Shown: positions 8,086 to 18,271, counted from the stretch's first letter. The stretch is 64,000 bases of DNA from Micromonospora costi (GCF_003626655.1 NZ_RBAN01000001.1:992001-1056000), one strand, 5' to 3'. Notes: generated by a model from the letters alone, not told the origin. A program made the numbers and translations.

Positions 8086-9333
8086 TCAGCCGCCGAGCGC
8101 CGCCTTGGCGTTCTTGTCGAAGTTCGCGAGGATGGTCTTCGGGTCACCGGTGCCCAGGCCCTGGAGGCCGGCCTCGAGGTCCCGCAGCACGCTGTCCATC
8201 TTCGGGGCGTTCACCGGGCCCTGCGCGTACGCGACGCCGTCGATGAACGGCTTGTCGGCCGGGAATGCGGTGGTGTACTGGTCGCGGACGGACTGCCGGG
8301 ACGGCATGACGCCGAACGCGGTCGCGAAGGCCATCTGCTGCTCGCCGCTGGTCATGGCCTCGACGAACTTGATCGCCTGCTCCTTGTACTTCGACTTCGC
8401 GGCGATGCCCCAGCACTGGGTGAAGGAGAGCGTGCCCTGCCCCTTCGGGCCGGCCGGCAGCGGGACGACCTTGTACTTCACGTTCGGGAAGTCGTTCTGC
8501 AGGGCGCCCTTGATCCAGTTGCCCTCGATGGTCATCACGGCCTTGCCCTTGCCGAACGCCTCACCGGACCAGCCGGCGTCCAGCTGCTTCGGGTACTGCG
8601 CCAGACCGCTGGTCAGCAGGGTCTTGACGTACTGGAGGGCGGCCAGGTTCTCCGGGGTGTCGGCGGTGGGCTGCTTGCCGTCGTCGCTCATGAGCCAGCC
8701 GCCGTTCTGCACCATGAACGCGCCGATCCGGTCGCGGGTGTCGCCCAGGGCCAGCGGCACCTGCCCCTTCGCCTTGATCTTCTGGGCGGTGGCGGTGAGC
8801 TGGTCCCAGGTGGTGGGGACGTCGGCGTCGGTGAGGCCGGCCTTCGCCCAGAGGTCGGTGTTGATCTCCAGCGCGAGGGTGGAGAAGTCCTTCGGCGCGC
8901 AGTAGAGCTTGCCGTCGTACGTGAAGGCGGTGCGCAGGCTCTCGTAGAAGTCACCGGTGTTGCTGATCTTGTCGCCGTACGGCTCCAGCGCGCCCACGCT
9001 CGCGTAGTCGGCGAACCGGGTGGCGTCGACGTAGAAGACGTCGGGCGGGGTGCCGCCAGCGAGGGCCTGGCCGAGCTGCTGGGTGAGGTCCTGCGCGGGC
9101 GTCACCGTGGCGGTGTTGCCGGAGCTGCTGGCCCACTTCGCCGCCGCGTCCTGCACCGCCTTGGTCTCGGCGTCGCCGGAGGAGCCGATCAGGATCTGCA
9201 GGCTGGCCGGGCCACTGGACTGGTTGGCGTCGCCGGAGTTGTCGTCGAAGCCGCTGCCACAGGCGGCGGTGCCGAGCAGCGCGACGGCGGCGAGGCCGGC
9301 CACCGCCGCCCGGGCGAGGTGTCGAGGTGCCAT
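8086..9333 (-). CDS. Extracellular sugar-binding lipoprotein of ABC importer
   Basis: A 415-residue family 1 solute-binding protein. The signal peptide is lipoprotein-type, with a basic start, a hydrophobic core of about 15 residues and cysteine 26 in LLGTAAC, followed by a Gly/Ser/Asn-rich linker. The mature part has the usual motifs (GTPPDVFYVD, AVMTIEGNW near residue 265). It captures the sugar outside the membrane for the two downstream permeases. It lies 25 bp after the LacI gene with a good GGAGA ribosome site, so lacI and the transporter form one operon. The ligand is unknown; the neighbouring glucosidase suggests an alpha-glucoside. Confidence 0.93.
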   Translation of the reverse strand: MAPRHLARAAVAGLAAVALLGTAACGSGFDDNSGDANQSSGPASLQILIGSSGDAETKAVQDAAAKWASSSGNTATVTPAQDLTQQLGQALAGGTPPDVFYVDATRFADYASVGALEPYGDKISNTGDFYESLRTAFTYDGKLYCAPKDFSTLALEINTDLWAKAGLTDADVPTTWDQLTATAQKIKAKGQVPLALGDTRDRIGAFMVQNGGWLMSDDGKQPTADTPENLAALQYVKTLLTSGLAQYPKQLDAGWSGEAFGKGKAVMTIEGNWIKGALQNDFPNVKYKVVPLPAGPKGQGTLSFTQCWGIAAKSKYKEQAIKFVEAMTSGEQQMAFATAFGVMPSRQSVRDQYTTAFPADKPFIDGVAYAQGPVNAPKMDSVLRDLEAGLQGLGTGDPKTILANFDKNAKAALGG

Positions 9334-9358
9334 CTGGTTCTCCTGGTTGGGGGATGGG

Positions 9359-10351
9359 TTACGCGGTGTGCCGACGTACCAGCGAGGGCTGGAGCAGCAC
9401 GGGTGCGGGTGTCTGCTGGTGGCCGTCGAGGACCGCGGTGAGCAGGTCCACGCAGCGCGCGGCGGCCTCGCCGAGGGGCTGGCTGACGCTGGTCAGCCCG
9501 ATCGCGGCGGCGACCGGGGTGTCGTCGAAGCCGACCACCGCGGCCTCCACCCCGGCCGCGCGTACGGCCTGGAGCGCGCCGAGGGCGAGCGAGTCGCTGG
9601 CACAGACCACGGCGGTCGGCGGCTCGGCGCCGGAGAGCAGATCGCGCATCGACCGCTCGCCCTCGGCGATGCTGTCCTCGGTCTCCCGGTCGAGCCCGGC
9701 CGGGTCGACCCCGGCCGCCCGGAGCGCCGCCCGCCAGCCGGAGCGCCGGTCGTCGCCGACGCCGGAGCCCGCGGGCCAGCCGAGGAAGCCGATCCGCCGG
9801 TGGCCGTGGGCCAGCAGGTGGTCGGTGGCCTGCGCCGTGCCGGCCGCGCCGTCGACGTCGACCCAGGGGTGGGCCGCGGGGTCGTCCCAGGGGCGGCCGA
9901 ACGTCACGAACGCCACGCCCCGGTCGGCCAGCCACGCCGTCCGCGGGTCGCCGTGGTCGGTGCCGGTCAGCACGAAACCGTCCAGGTCGTACGCGCTGAG
10001 CAGGTCGTCGTACGTGGTGATCTCCCGCTCGGTGTCGCTCGCGGTGTAGAGCATCGTGCGGTAGCCGGCCGCCTCCGCGGTCTCGGTGAGGCCGTGCAGG
10101 AAGCGGTCGAGCACCGAGCCGTTGATGCCGTCACGGGTCGGCTCGATACGGACGGCGATCAGGCGGGAACGGCCGGTACGCATCTGTCGGGCGGCCTGGC
10201 TGGCGCGGTAGCCGAGTGCGGAGATCGCCTCCTGGACCCGCTGCCGGGTCTCCTCCCGCACGATGTGCGGCGCGTTGAGCACGTTGGACACGGTCTGGCG
10301 GCTCACACGGGCGTGCCGGGCCACCGTCGCGATGGTCACCTTTTCGGCCAC
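9359..10351 (-). CDS. LacI family transcriptional regulator
   Basis: A 330-residue repressor. The N-terminal helix-turn-helix is clear (ATVARHARVSRQTVSNVLN, then the hinge region near residues 45-60). The periplasmic-binding-protein-like effector domain fills the rest (CASDSLALGALQAVRAAG). The GTG at 10351 is chosen because GAGAGGG lies 6-12 nt upstream and the HTH begins at residue 5, as in the family. It heads the sugar-transport operon and is divergent from the glucosidase, so it probably controls both through the dyads in the 145 bp between them. The effector is inferred to be a sugar or sugar phosphate. Confidence 0.94.
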   Translation of the reverse strand: MAEKVTIATVARHARVSRQTVSNVLNAPHIVREETRQRVQEAISALGYRASQAARQMRTGRSRLIAVRIEPTRDGINGSVLDRFLHGLTETAEAAGYRTMLYTASDTEREITTYDDLLSAYDLDGFVLTGTDHGDPRTAWLADRGVAFVTFGRPWDDPAAHPWVDVDGAAGTAQATDHLLAHGHRRIGFLGWPAGSGVGDDRRSGWRAALRAAGVDPAGLDRETEDSIAEGERSMRDLLSGAEPPTAVVCASDSLALGALQAVRAAGVEAAVVGFDDTPVAAAIGLTSVSQPLGEAAARCVDLLTAVLDGHQQTPAPVLLQPSLVRRHTA

Positions 10352-10368
10352 AAAATCCCTCTCGCCAT

Positions 10369-10412
10369 CTTGAACGATCCAAATTGGATACGGCAGGATT
10401 AGATCGTTCAAG
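10369..10412. promoter_or_regulatory. Candidate LacI operators between lacI and glucosidase
   Basis: Two inverted 11-mers, CTTGAACGATC (10369-10379) and GATCGTTCAAG (10402-10412), stand 33 bp apart, about three helical turns. Between them, touching the left one, is a 13-bp perfect palindrome ATCCAA-A-TTGGAT (10377-10389). The interval lies between a LacI gene and its divergent target, where such operators are expected. Confidence 0.65.
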
Positions 10413-10496
10413 TTTCTGGAATGTTTCGCACTCTGCACCGACGAGGAACGAGTTGTCAAGACGTCGTTCCGCAGCGACAGGATCTGGAGCCACACC

Positions 10497-12614
10497 GTGA
10501 CCGAACGCCAACTGCAACCCCTGCTGCACGAGCTCGTGGGGGTCGTGCTGGCCCCCACCAGCACGCTGGGGGACGCGGCCGGGCAGATCCGCCCGACCGG
10601 AGTCCAGGGCGTCTTCCACGCCGACGCCCGGGTGCTCTCCCGGGCCGAGCTGCGCGTCGACGACCGGGAACCGGAAGGGCTCACCCGGGGCCCCGCCGGG
10701 CCGCACGGCGTACGCTTCGTCGGCCTCGCCCGCTGGCTCGGCGACCCGGGGCCGGACCCGACCGTCCGGGTCGAACGCCTCCGCCGCGTCTCGCCCGGCG
10801 GGCTCACCGAGGAGCTGCGGATCGTCTCCACCGCCTCGGTGCCGGTACGGGCCACCGTCACCGTCGAGCTCGGCTGCGACCTGGCCCCCATCGAGGTGGT
10901 CAAGACCGGCGGCGCCACCGAGCCGCTGGAGGCCAAGACCGGCCAGCCCGGCCGACTCGTCTGGTCGGCCGCGGGCATCACGGTCACCGTGACCGCCGAG
11001 GGCGCCACGGTCGACGCCACCGGCGTGCGGGCCACCGCGCCCCGGCTGAGCTGGCCGGTCGACCTGCCACCCCGTGGCGAGTCGGTGCTGCGCTGGGGGC
11101 TCACGGTCGAGGACCCGCGCGCCGTGGTGGTCTGCCCACCCGGAGAGCCCGCCTGGTCCCGGGCCACGTTGCGCGCCGACGACCGGCGGCTCGTCCGCCT
11201 CCTCGACCGCAGCCTCGACGACCTGCGAGGGCTGCGGCTGGCCGAGACCGGCGCCCCGGCGGACGTCTTCCTCGGCGCCGGGGTGCCCTGGTTCCTCACC
11301 CTGTTCGGCCGCGACAGCCTCTGGGCCGCCCGGATGATGCTGCCGCTGGGCACCGACCTGGCCGCCGGCACGCTGCGGGTGCTCGCCCGGCGGCAGGGCA
11401 CCCGGGTCGACCCGGCCAGCGGCGAGGCGCCCGGCAAGATCCTGCACGAGCTGCGGCGGCACGAGTTCGCCCCCGGCGACGGCCTGCGGCTCCCGCCCGC
11501 CTACTACGGCACCGTCGACGCCACCATGCTCTGGGTCAACCTGCTGCACGACGCCTGGCGCTGGGGGCTGCCCGCCGACCAGGTCGAGCCGCTGCTACCG
11601 CACCTCGACGCGGCGTTGGGTTGGCTCGCCGAGCACGCCGACGCCGATGGCGACGGGCTCGTCGAGTACATCGACACCCTGGGCCACGGCCTGGCCAACC
11701 AGGGCTGGAAGGACTCCGGCGACGCCGTCCGGTTCCGCGACGGCACCCTGGCCGCGCCGCCCATCGTCCTGGCCGAGGTGCAGGGGTACGCGCACGAGGC
11801 CGCGGTGAACGGCGCCGCGCTGCTCGACGCGTTCGGTCGGCCCGGCGGCGAGCGCTGGCGCGAGTACGCCGCGCGGCTGGCCGGGCGGTTCCGGGCCGCG
11901 TTCTGGGTGGACGGGCCGTACGGGCCGCAGCCGGCGCTCGCCCTCGACCGGGACAAGCGGCCCGTCGACTCGCTGACCAGCAACATCGGTCACCTGCTGG
12001 GCACCGGCCTGCTCACCGCCGACGAGGAGGCGCAGGTGGCCCGGCTGCTCGCCACCGAGGCGCTGTCCGGCGGGTACGGGCTGCGCACCATGTCGACCGA
12101 CGACGCCGGCTTCAGCCCGCTGTCGTACCACTGCGGTTCGGTCTGGACCCACGACACCGCGATCGTGCTCGCCAACCTGGCCCGGGCCGGCTTCCGGGAC
12201 GCCGCACTCGGCCTCGCCGACGGGCTGCTGGGCGCCGCCGAGTCGTTCGACTACCGCCTGCCCGAGCTGTACGGCGGTGACGACCGTGAGCTGCTGGGCC
12301 GCCCGGCACCGTACCCGGCGGCGTGCCGCCCGCAGGCCTGGGCCGCGGCCGGGGCGGTGCTGCTGCTCCAGGCCGCCGCGGGGCTCTACCCCGACGTGCC
12401 GGGTGGCACCGTCCGGCTCGCCCCGCTGGCCGGCCCGGAGCTGGGCGCGGTCGCGGTGGAGCGCCTGACGGTCGCCGGCGCCCCGGTCGGCGTGACCGTC
12501 GACCGCACCGGCCACCCGACGGTGACGGGCCTGCCGGCCCACCTGACGGTGGAGACCCCCGCTCCCGTCCCGGCCCAACGCCCGGCCCCGACCGACCGCC
12601 CCGTCCCGGCGTAG
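10497..12614 (+). CDS. Glycogen-debranching-type amylo-alpha-1,6-glucosidase
   Basis: A 705-residue protein with an N-terminal all-beta glycogen-debranching-N domain (about residues 20-215) and a C-terminal (alpha/alpha)6 barrel of the GH63/GH133 sort. Visible barrel motifs are WFLTLFGRDSLWAARM near residue 265, GWKDSGDA near 405 and the MSTDDAGFSPLSYHCGSVW block near 530. No signal peptide is visible, so it should be cytosolic. The GTG start at 10497 has GGAG 7 nt upstream. It probably hydrolyses an imported or stored glucoside and shares its control region with the divergent LacI/ABC operon. The exact substrate is not predictable. Confidence 0.87.
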   Translation: MTERQLQPLLHELVGVVLAPTSTLGDAAGQIRPTGVQGVFHADARVLSRAELRVDDREPEGLTRGPAGPHGVRFVGLARWLGDPGPDPTVRVERLRRVSPGGLTEELRIVSTASVPVRATVTVELGCDLAPIEVVKTGGATEPLEAKTGQPGRLVWSAAGITVTVTAEGATVDATGVRATAPRLSWPVDLPPRGESVLRWGLTVEDPRAVVVCPPGEPAWSRATLRADDRRLVRLLDRSLDDLRGLRLAETGAPADVFLGAGVPWFLTLFGRDSLWAARMMLPLGTDLAAGTLRVLARRQGTRVDPASGEAPGKILHELRRHEFAPGDGLRLPPAYYGTVDATMLWVNLLHDAWRWGLPADQVEPLLPHLDAALGWLAEHADADGDGLVEYIDTLGHGLANQGWKDSGDAVRFRDGTLAAPPIVLAEVQGYAHEAAVNGAALLDAFGRPGGERWREYAARLAGRFRAAFWVDGPYGPQPALALDRDKRPVDSLTSNIGHLLGTGLLTADEEAQVARLLATEALSGGYGLRTMSTDDAGFSPLSYHCGSVWTHDTAIVLANLARAGFRDAALGLADGLLGAAESFDYRLPELYGGDDRELLGRPAPYPAACRPQAWAAAGAVLLLQAAAGLYPDVPGGTVRLAPLAGPELGAVAVERLTVAGAPVGVTVDRTGHPTVTGLPAHLTVETPAPVPAQRPAPTDRPVPA

Positions 12615-12644
12615 CCCCTCGGTCTCCCGCGGCCTTCCCCTGTC

Positions 12645-12699
12645 GATCATGAAGTTGTTGTCGCCCGCCTCGGCGTGTCGCGACAACAACTTCATGATC
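12645..12699. repeat. GATCATG-type inverted repeat between convergent genes
   Basis: Perfect 20-bp arms, GATCATGAAGTTGTTGTCGC at 12645-12664 and its complement at 12680-12699, around a 15-nt spacer. The right arm contains the first base of the GNAT stop codon at 12698. It lies between the glucosidase (+) and the GNAT gene (-), so it can act as a bidirectional terminator. It belongs to the repeat family also seen at 14097, 38209, 47383 and 60835. Confidence 0.9.
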
Positions 12700-13177
12700 A
12701 CCGGGGTGGGGCGCCGAGTTCGGCGACGACTTCGTCGTCCTCCATGGCGCCCGTCGGGTGGAAGCCGAGGGCGGTGTAGAGGGCGGCGGCCGCGGTGTTC
12801 TCCGGGTGGTACGCGAGCCGGACGGCCGGGTGCCCCTCGCGGGCGGCCAGCCAGCCGGCGAGCGTGGCCACCGCGGCGCGTCCGATCCCCCGCCCCTGCT
12901 CGGACGCGTCGATGACCATGCCACCGATCCAGTGCGAGCCGTCGTCGTCGACGCCCCACATGACGTGGCCCACGACCGTCTCGTCCGCGTACACGGCGAG
13001 GGACGTCCACACGTCACTGCGCATGGTCAGCAGCAGGTACCGGGCGGCGAGGGCCGGCACCCAGTCGCGCTGGTCGTCGCGGGGCGCCACGTCGGCCACG
13101 ACCCGCCAGTTGTCGTCGTCCACCGGTCGCAGGGTGACGGCGCGCCCCGCCCGGTCGTGGTGTCCGGCGTCGATCAT
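12698..13177 (-). CDS. GNAT N-acetyltransferase, diamine/polyamine acetyltransferase-like
   Basis: A 159-residue GNAT. The N-terminal pattern (VTLRPVDDDNW, then RDDQRDWVP) resembles the BltD/PaiA/SpeG branch, which acetylates spermidine and related amines. Motif A is GMVIDASEQGRGIGRAAV, with the Q/RGxG acetyl-CoA loop, followed by NTAAAALYTALGF. A minus-strand TAGGCT lies exactly 6 nt before the ATG, so the gene looks leaderless. The stop codon lies inside the inverted repeat at 12645-12699. The substrate assignment is by resemblance only. Confidence 0.86.
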   Translation of the reverse strand: MIDAGHHDRAGRAVTLRPVDDDNWRVVADVAPRDDQRDWVPALAARYLLLTMRSDVWTSLAVYADETVVGHVMWGVDDDGSHWIGGMVIDASEQGRGIGRAAVATLAGWLAAREGHPAVRLAYHPENTAAAALYTALGFHPTGAMEDDEVVAELGAPPR

Positions 13178-13183
13178 CGGGGC

Positions 13184-13189
13184 AGCCTA
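13184..13189 (-). promoter_or_regulatory. -10 box for leaderless GNAT gene
   Basis: On the minus strand TAGGCT is followed by exactly 6 nt and then the ATG at 13177. No ribosome-binding site is present. Confidence 0.5.
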
Positions 13190-13226
13190 GGGTCCGCCCC
13201 GGCGCGACGCCACCGGCTTTCGCCGC

Positions 13227-14030
<804 letters not shown>

Positions 14031-14096
14031 TCACCCCGCCGGACCAACCCCAGCCCCACCCGTGGTCGCCCGCGCGGGCCGCGACGCGCCCACCCC

Positions 14097-14171
14097 GTCG
14101 ATCATGCACTTGTGGTGGGTGACAAAGGACGCAACACCGGGCGAGCCAGGCACCACGACTGCATGATCGAC
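14097..14171. repeat. GATCATG-type inverted repeat between peptidase and dapB
   Basis: Arms of 21 nt at 14097-14117 and 14151-14171 pair over GTCGATCATGCA and GTGGTG, with three internal mismatches and a 33-nt spacer. It lies between two co-directional minus-strand genes rather than convergent ones, so it would terminate or attenuate read-through from the peptidase into dapB. It is the same family as 47383-47459, with which it shares GTCGATCATGCA and TTGTGGTG. Confidence 0.85.
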
Positions 14172-14187
14172 GCCGCGGTGGGGCGGG

Positions 14188-15672
14188 TCAGGGCGTTGTG
14201 AAGTCGCTCTGGCCGAAGGGGCCGACCACCGCCAGGGACATCGGGCGGGCCAGCAGGTCGGCGGCGAGCCTGTTGACGTCCTCGACGGTCACCGCGTCCA
14301 CCCGGGCGAGCAGTTCGTCCACCGGCATGAGGTCGCCGTACAGCAGCTCACCCTTGGCCAGGCGGCTCATCCGCGAGCCGGTGTCCTCCAGGCCCAGCAC
14401 GAACGACCCCTTGGACATCCCCTTGCCCCGGGCCACCTCGGCCTCGGTCAGGCCCTCGGCGGCCACCCGGGCCAGCTCGGCGCGGGTCAGTTCCAGCACC
14501 TCGTCGACCTTGCCCGGCGCGCAGCCGGCGTAGACGGCGAACAGGCCGGCGTCGGCGTACTGGCTCGCATAGGAGTAGACCGAGTAGGCCAGGCCCCGCT
14601 GCTCGCGGATCTCCTGGAACAGCCGGCTCGACATGCCACCGCCGAGCACGTTGTTCAGCACACCGAGGGCGAACCGGCGGTCGTCCATGCGGTCGATGCC
14701 CGGGCAGCCGAGGATGATGTGGGCCTGCTCGGTCTCCTTCGGCTCCACGAGCGTGGTGGCGGGCCGGGTGCGTACGGCCGGGGTCGCCGCGCGGTGCGGC
14801 GCCGGCGCGGCCGGGTCGGTGTCCAGCGGGGTGCCGCGAAGCGCCTGCCGGACCAGCTTGACCACGGCCGCGTGGTCCAGGTTCCCGGCGGCGGCCACGA
14901 CGATCTGCGGGGCCGCGTAGTGCCGGCGGTAGAAGCTCTGGATCTGCCGCCGGGTCATCGGGGTGACCGTCTCCTCGGTGCCGGAGATCAGCCTCCCCAA
15001 TGGGTGGTCGCCGTAGACGACCCGGGCGAAGAGGTCGTGCACCTCGTCGCCGGGCTCGTCGTCGTGCATGGCGATCTCCTCGAGGATCACGCCCCGCTCG
15101 GTCTCCACGTCCGCCGCCTCCAGGACGGAGTCGGCCACGAGGTCGCACATGACGTCGATGGCCAGCGGCAGGTCCTCGTCGAGCACCCGCGCGTAGTAGC
15201 AGGTGTACTCCTTGGTGGTGAACGCGTTGGTCTCGCCGCCCACCGCCTCGATGGCCGAGGAGATCTCCAGCGCGCTGCGCTTGCGGGTGCCCTTGAAAAG
15301 CAGGTGCTCCAGGAAGTGGGCCGCCCCCGACTGCGGGCCGGTCTCGTCGCGGGAGCCGACCGACACCCAGATGCCGAACGAGACGCTGCGCATCGCCGGG
15401 ATCGCCTCGGTGAGCACGCGCAGCCCGCTGGGCAGCACGGTACGGCGTACCGTGCCGCCCAACGGGTCCTCGCTGATGGTCCGGGTCACTGCCCGGCCGG
15501 CGCCGCCGGAACGGGCCGCGCCACCGGAACCGGCCTCACCACCGGAACGGGCCGGGCCGGCTGCGCGGGCCGACGCGCCAAAGTGGGAAGGCCCGCCGGG
15601 GTGGGAAGCCCCGCCGAACGGCGCCACCCCCCGTCGATCCCGTGGAAACGGCGCACGATCGGCCCGACTCAC
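14188..15672 (-). CDS. M16 family zinc metallopeptidase (PepR/mitochondrial processing peptidase-like)
   Basis: A 494-residue inverzincin. The zinc motif HxxEH is HFLEH at residues 119-123, with the downstream glutamate expected in the ETERGVILEEIAMHDDE segment. The C-terminal half is the inactive M16 repeat with the Gly-rich GGGMSSRLFQEIREQRGLAYS loop region. The GTG at 15672 has GGGAG 6-10 nt upstream, giving about 60 extra N-terminal Gly/Ala/Ser/Pro-rich residues; a GTG at 15489 would give a protein without them but lacks a ribosome site. It lies 50 bp downstream of pnp, the conserved position. The substrate is unknown. Confidence 0.93.
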   Translation of the reverse strand: MSRADRAPFPRDRRGVAPFGGASHPGGPSHFGASARAAGPARSGGEAGSGGAARSGGAGRAVTRTISEDPLGGTVRRTVLPSGLRVLTEAIPAMRSVSFGIWVSVGSRDETGPQSGAAHFLEHLLFKGTRKRSALEISSAIEAVGGETNAFTTKEYTCYYARVLDEDLPLAIDVMCDLVADSVLEAADVETERGVILEEIAMHDDEPGDEVHDLFARVVYGDHPLGRLISGTEETVTPMTRRQIQSFYRRHYAAPQIVVAAAGNLDHAAVVKLVRQALRGTPLDTDPAAPAPHRAATPAVRTRPATTLVEPKETEQAHIILGCPGIDRMDDRRFALGVLNNVLGGGMSSRLFQEIREQRGLAYSVYSYASQYADAGLFAVYAGCAPGKVDEVLELTRAELARVAAEGLTEAEVARGKGMSKGSFVLGLEDTGSRMSRLAKGELLYGDLMPVDELLARVDAVTVEDVNRLAADLLARPMSLAVVGPFGQSDFTTP

Positions 15673-15722
15673 GTATTGCTCCCAGATCGACGAGGGGTGG
15701 GGGTGCTGCGCTGCGGAACCGG

Positions 15723-18080
15723 TCAGCTGTGCCGGGTCCGGCGGCGCGGACGCGACTCGCCGCCGCCCTCGCCGCCCTCGCCCCGCTCCGGCCCACGGCC
15801 GCCGCGCTCCCGGTCACCGCGGTCACGCGGGGCCCGGTCGCCGCGGTCGCGGCCGGCGGGGCGCTCGCCACCGGCGGCCTCGGGGGCGGCCGGCGCCTCG
15901 GCGCCCTCGGGGCGGACCTTGTCCAGGTAGATCTTGCCGCGCTGGTCGATGTCGGCGATCTCCACCTCGACGCGGTCACCCACGTTGAGGAAGTCCTCGA
16001 CCTTCTCGACCCGCTTGCCGTCGCCCACCTTGGAGATGTGCAGCAGGCCGTCCCGGCCCGGCAGGAGCGAGATGAACGCGCCGAACGCGGCCGTCTTCAC
16101 CACCGTGCCGAGGAACCGGTCGCCGACCTTGGGCAGCGTCGGGTTCGCGATCGCGTTGATCCGCTCCACGGCCGCCTGGGCGGACGGGCCGTTGGTCGCA
16201 CCGACGTAGATCGTGCCGTCGTCCTCGATCGAGATCTCGGCGCCGGTCTCGTCCTGGATCGCGTTGATGGTCTGGCCCTTGGGGCCGATCACCATGCCGA
16301 TCTTGTCGACCGGGATCTTCACGGTGGTGACCCGCGGCGCGTAGTCGCTCATCGTGGCCGGGCCCTCGATCGCCGACTGCATCACGTCGAGGATCGTCTG
16401 CCGGGCCTCGTGCGCCTGCTGGAGCGCGCCGGCCAGCACGTCCGAGGGGATGCCGTCGAGCTTCGTGTCGAGCTGGAGCGCGGTCACGAAGTCCCGCGTG
16501 CCGGCGACCTTGAAGTCCATGTCGCCGAACGCGTCCTCGGCGCCGAGGATGTCGGTCAGCGTCACGTACTGGGTCTTGCCGTCGACCTCGTCGGAGATGA
16601 GGCCCATGGCGATGCCGGCCACCGGCGCCTTCAGCGGCACACCCGCGGAGAGCAGACCCAGGGTCGACGCGCAGACCGAACCCATCGAGGTCGAGCCGTT
16701 GGAGCCGACCGCCTCGGAGACCTGCCGGATGGCGTACGGGAACTCCTCGCGCGACGGCAGCACCGGGATGAGCGCCCGCTCGGCGAGCGCGCCGTGACCG
16801 ATCTCGCGCCGCTTCGGCGAGCCGACCCGGCCGGTCTCACCGGTCGAGTACGGCGGGAAGTTGTAGTTGTGCATGTAGCGCTTGGACTTCTCCGGGGAGA
16901 GCGTGTCCAGTGCCTGCTCCATGCGCAGCATGTTGAGCGTGGTGACACCCAGGATCTGGGTCTCGCCGCGCTCGAAGAGCGCCGAGCCGTGCACGCGGGG
17001 CAGCACACCGACCTCGGCGGTCAGCGGGCGGATGTCGCGCGGGCCGCGGCCGTCGATGCGGACCTGCTCGCGCAGCACCCGGCTGCGGACCTCGGACTTG
17101 GTCAGCGAGCGGAACGCCGCGGAGAGCTCCTTCTCCCGGCCCTCGAAGCGCGGGCCGAGCTCCTCGGCGACCCGGGCCTTGACCCGGTCCAGGGCCTCCT
17201 CGCGGTCGGCCTTGCCGGCGATCTTGAGAGCCTCGGCGACGTCGGCGCGGGCCAGGTCGGCTACGGCGTCGTACGCGTCGTCCTGGTAGTCCAGGAACAC
17301 CGGGAACTCGGCGACCGGCTTGGCGGCCACGTCGGCCAGCTCGCTCTGCGCGCGGCACAGCTCACGGATGGCGGGCTTGGCGGCCTCGAGGCCGCTGGCC
17401 ACGATCTCCTCGGTCGGGGCGGGGGCGCCACCGGCGACCAGCGCCACGGTGTGCTCGGTGGCCTCGGCCTCGACCATCATGATCGCGACGTCGCCGTCGG
17501 GCAGGGCGCGGCCGGCCACCACCATGTCGAAGGTGGCGCGGGCCAGCTCCTCGTACGTCGGGAAGGCGACCCACTGGCCGTCGATGTGGGCCATCCGGGT
17601 CGCCCCGATCGGGCCGGAGAACGGCAGGCCGGACAGCTTCGTCGACATCGAGGCGGCGTTGATCGCCACCACGTCGTACGGGTGCTGCGGGTCGAGCGCG
17701 AGGACGGTCTCGACGACCTGGACCTCGTTGCGCAGGCCCTTGACGAACGACGGGCGCAGCGGCCGGTCGATCAGCCGGCAGGTGAGGATCGCGTCCTCGC
17801 TCGGCCGGCCCTCGCGGCGGAAGAACGAGCCGGGGATCCGGCCCGCGGCGTACATCCGCTCCTCCACGTCCACGGTCAGCGGGAAGAAGTCGAACTGCTC
17901 CCGCGGCTGCTTGCTGGCGGTGGTGGCGGAGAGGACGACGGTCTCGCCCAGCTGGGCGACGACCGAGCCGGCGGCCTGGCGGGCCAGCCGGCCGGTGGAG
18001 AAGGTGATCTCACGGGTGCCGAAGGACCCGTTGTCGATCACGGCGGTGCGGGATTCGGTGCCGAGTTTGGTCTCGGTCAT
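15723..18080 (-). CDS. pnp: Polyribonucleotide nucleotidyltransferase (PNPase)
   Basis: Phosphorolytic 3'-5' exoribonuclease; in actinomycetes it is also linked to RNA tailing and guanosine pentaphosphate metabolism. The 785 residues comprise two RNase PH domains separated by a helical linker. These are followed by a KH domain with the GPKG loop near residue 585, an S1 domain ([20 protein letters not shown]) near 650-715 and an Arg/Gly/Asp-rich tail. The ATG at 18080 has GAAGGAG 12 nt upstream; an in-frame GTG 21 nt earlier has no ribosome site. It follows rpsO, as in most bacteria. Confidence 0.98.
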   Translation of the reverse strand: MTETKLGTESRTAVIDNGSFGTREITFSTGRLARQAAGSVVAQLGETVVLSATTASKQPREQFDFFPLTVDVEERMYAAGRIPGSFFRREGRPSEDAILTCRLIDRPLRPSFVKGLRNEVQVVETVLALDPQHPYDVVAINAASMSTKLSGLPFSGPIGATRMAHIDGQWVAFPTYEELARATFDMVVAGRALPDGDVAIMMVEAEATEHTVALVAGGAPAPTEEIVASGLEAAKPAIRELCRAQSELADVAAKPVAEFPVFLDYQDDAYDAVADLARADVAEALKIAGKADREEALDRVKARVAEELGPRFEGREKELSAAFRSLTKSEVRSRVLREQVRIDGRGPRDIRPLTAEVGVLPRVHGSALFERGETQILGVTTLNMLRMEQALDTLSPEKSKRYMHNYNFPPYSTGETGRVGSPKRREIGHGALAERALIPVLPSREEFPYAIRQVSEAVGSNGSTSMGSVCASTLGLLSAGVPLKAPVAGIAMGLISDEVDGKTQYVTLTDILGAEDAFGDMDFKVAGTRDFVTALQLDTKLDGIPSDVLAGALQQAHEARQTILDVMQSAIEGPATMSDYAPRVTTVKIPVDKIGMVIGPKGQTINAIQDETGAEISIEDDGTIYVGATNGPSAQAAVERINAIANPTLPKVGDRFLGTVVKTAAFGAFISLLPGRDGLLHISKVGDGKRVEKVEDFLNVGDRVEVEIADIDQRGKIYLDKVRPEGAEAPAAPEAAGGERPAGRDRGDRAPRDRGDRERGGRGPERGEGGEGGGESRPRRRTRHS

Positions 18081-18271
18081 GGTGCGGTCGTGCTCCTTCA
18101 CGTCGGGGGCTCGCGACGCGGGGGGCTGCTCAGACGGCCGGTCTTCGATCGAAGCGCCCGGGATTCGGCGGGGTGCCGGGACCCGGAGGCCACTACCGGA
18201 GACCGGGTACTGACCGGCTCCCTGCTCGGGTGGTCGCGTTGCCCTGGTCTCTTCCTGTGGTGTGCGGAAAC

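Noticed and set aside
6823..9441. An 872-codon plus-strand frame opposite the sugar transporter genes
   Set aside because: Antisense shadow of the binding-protein and permease genes; no start signals and no recognisable domain.
9359..11437. A 692-codon minus-strand frame extending lacI upstream through the glucosidase gene
   Set aside because: The part above 10351 is antisense to the glucosidase, is Arg/Ser-rich like other high-GC shadow frames, and the LacI HTH plus a GAGAGGG ribosome site place the real start at 10351.
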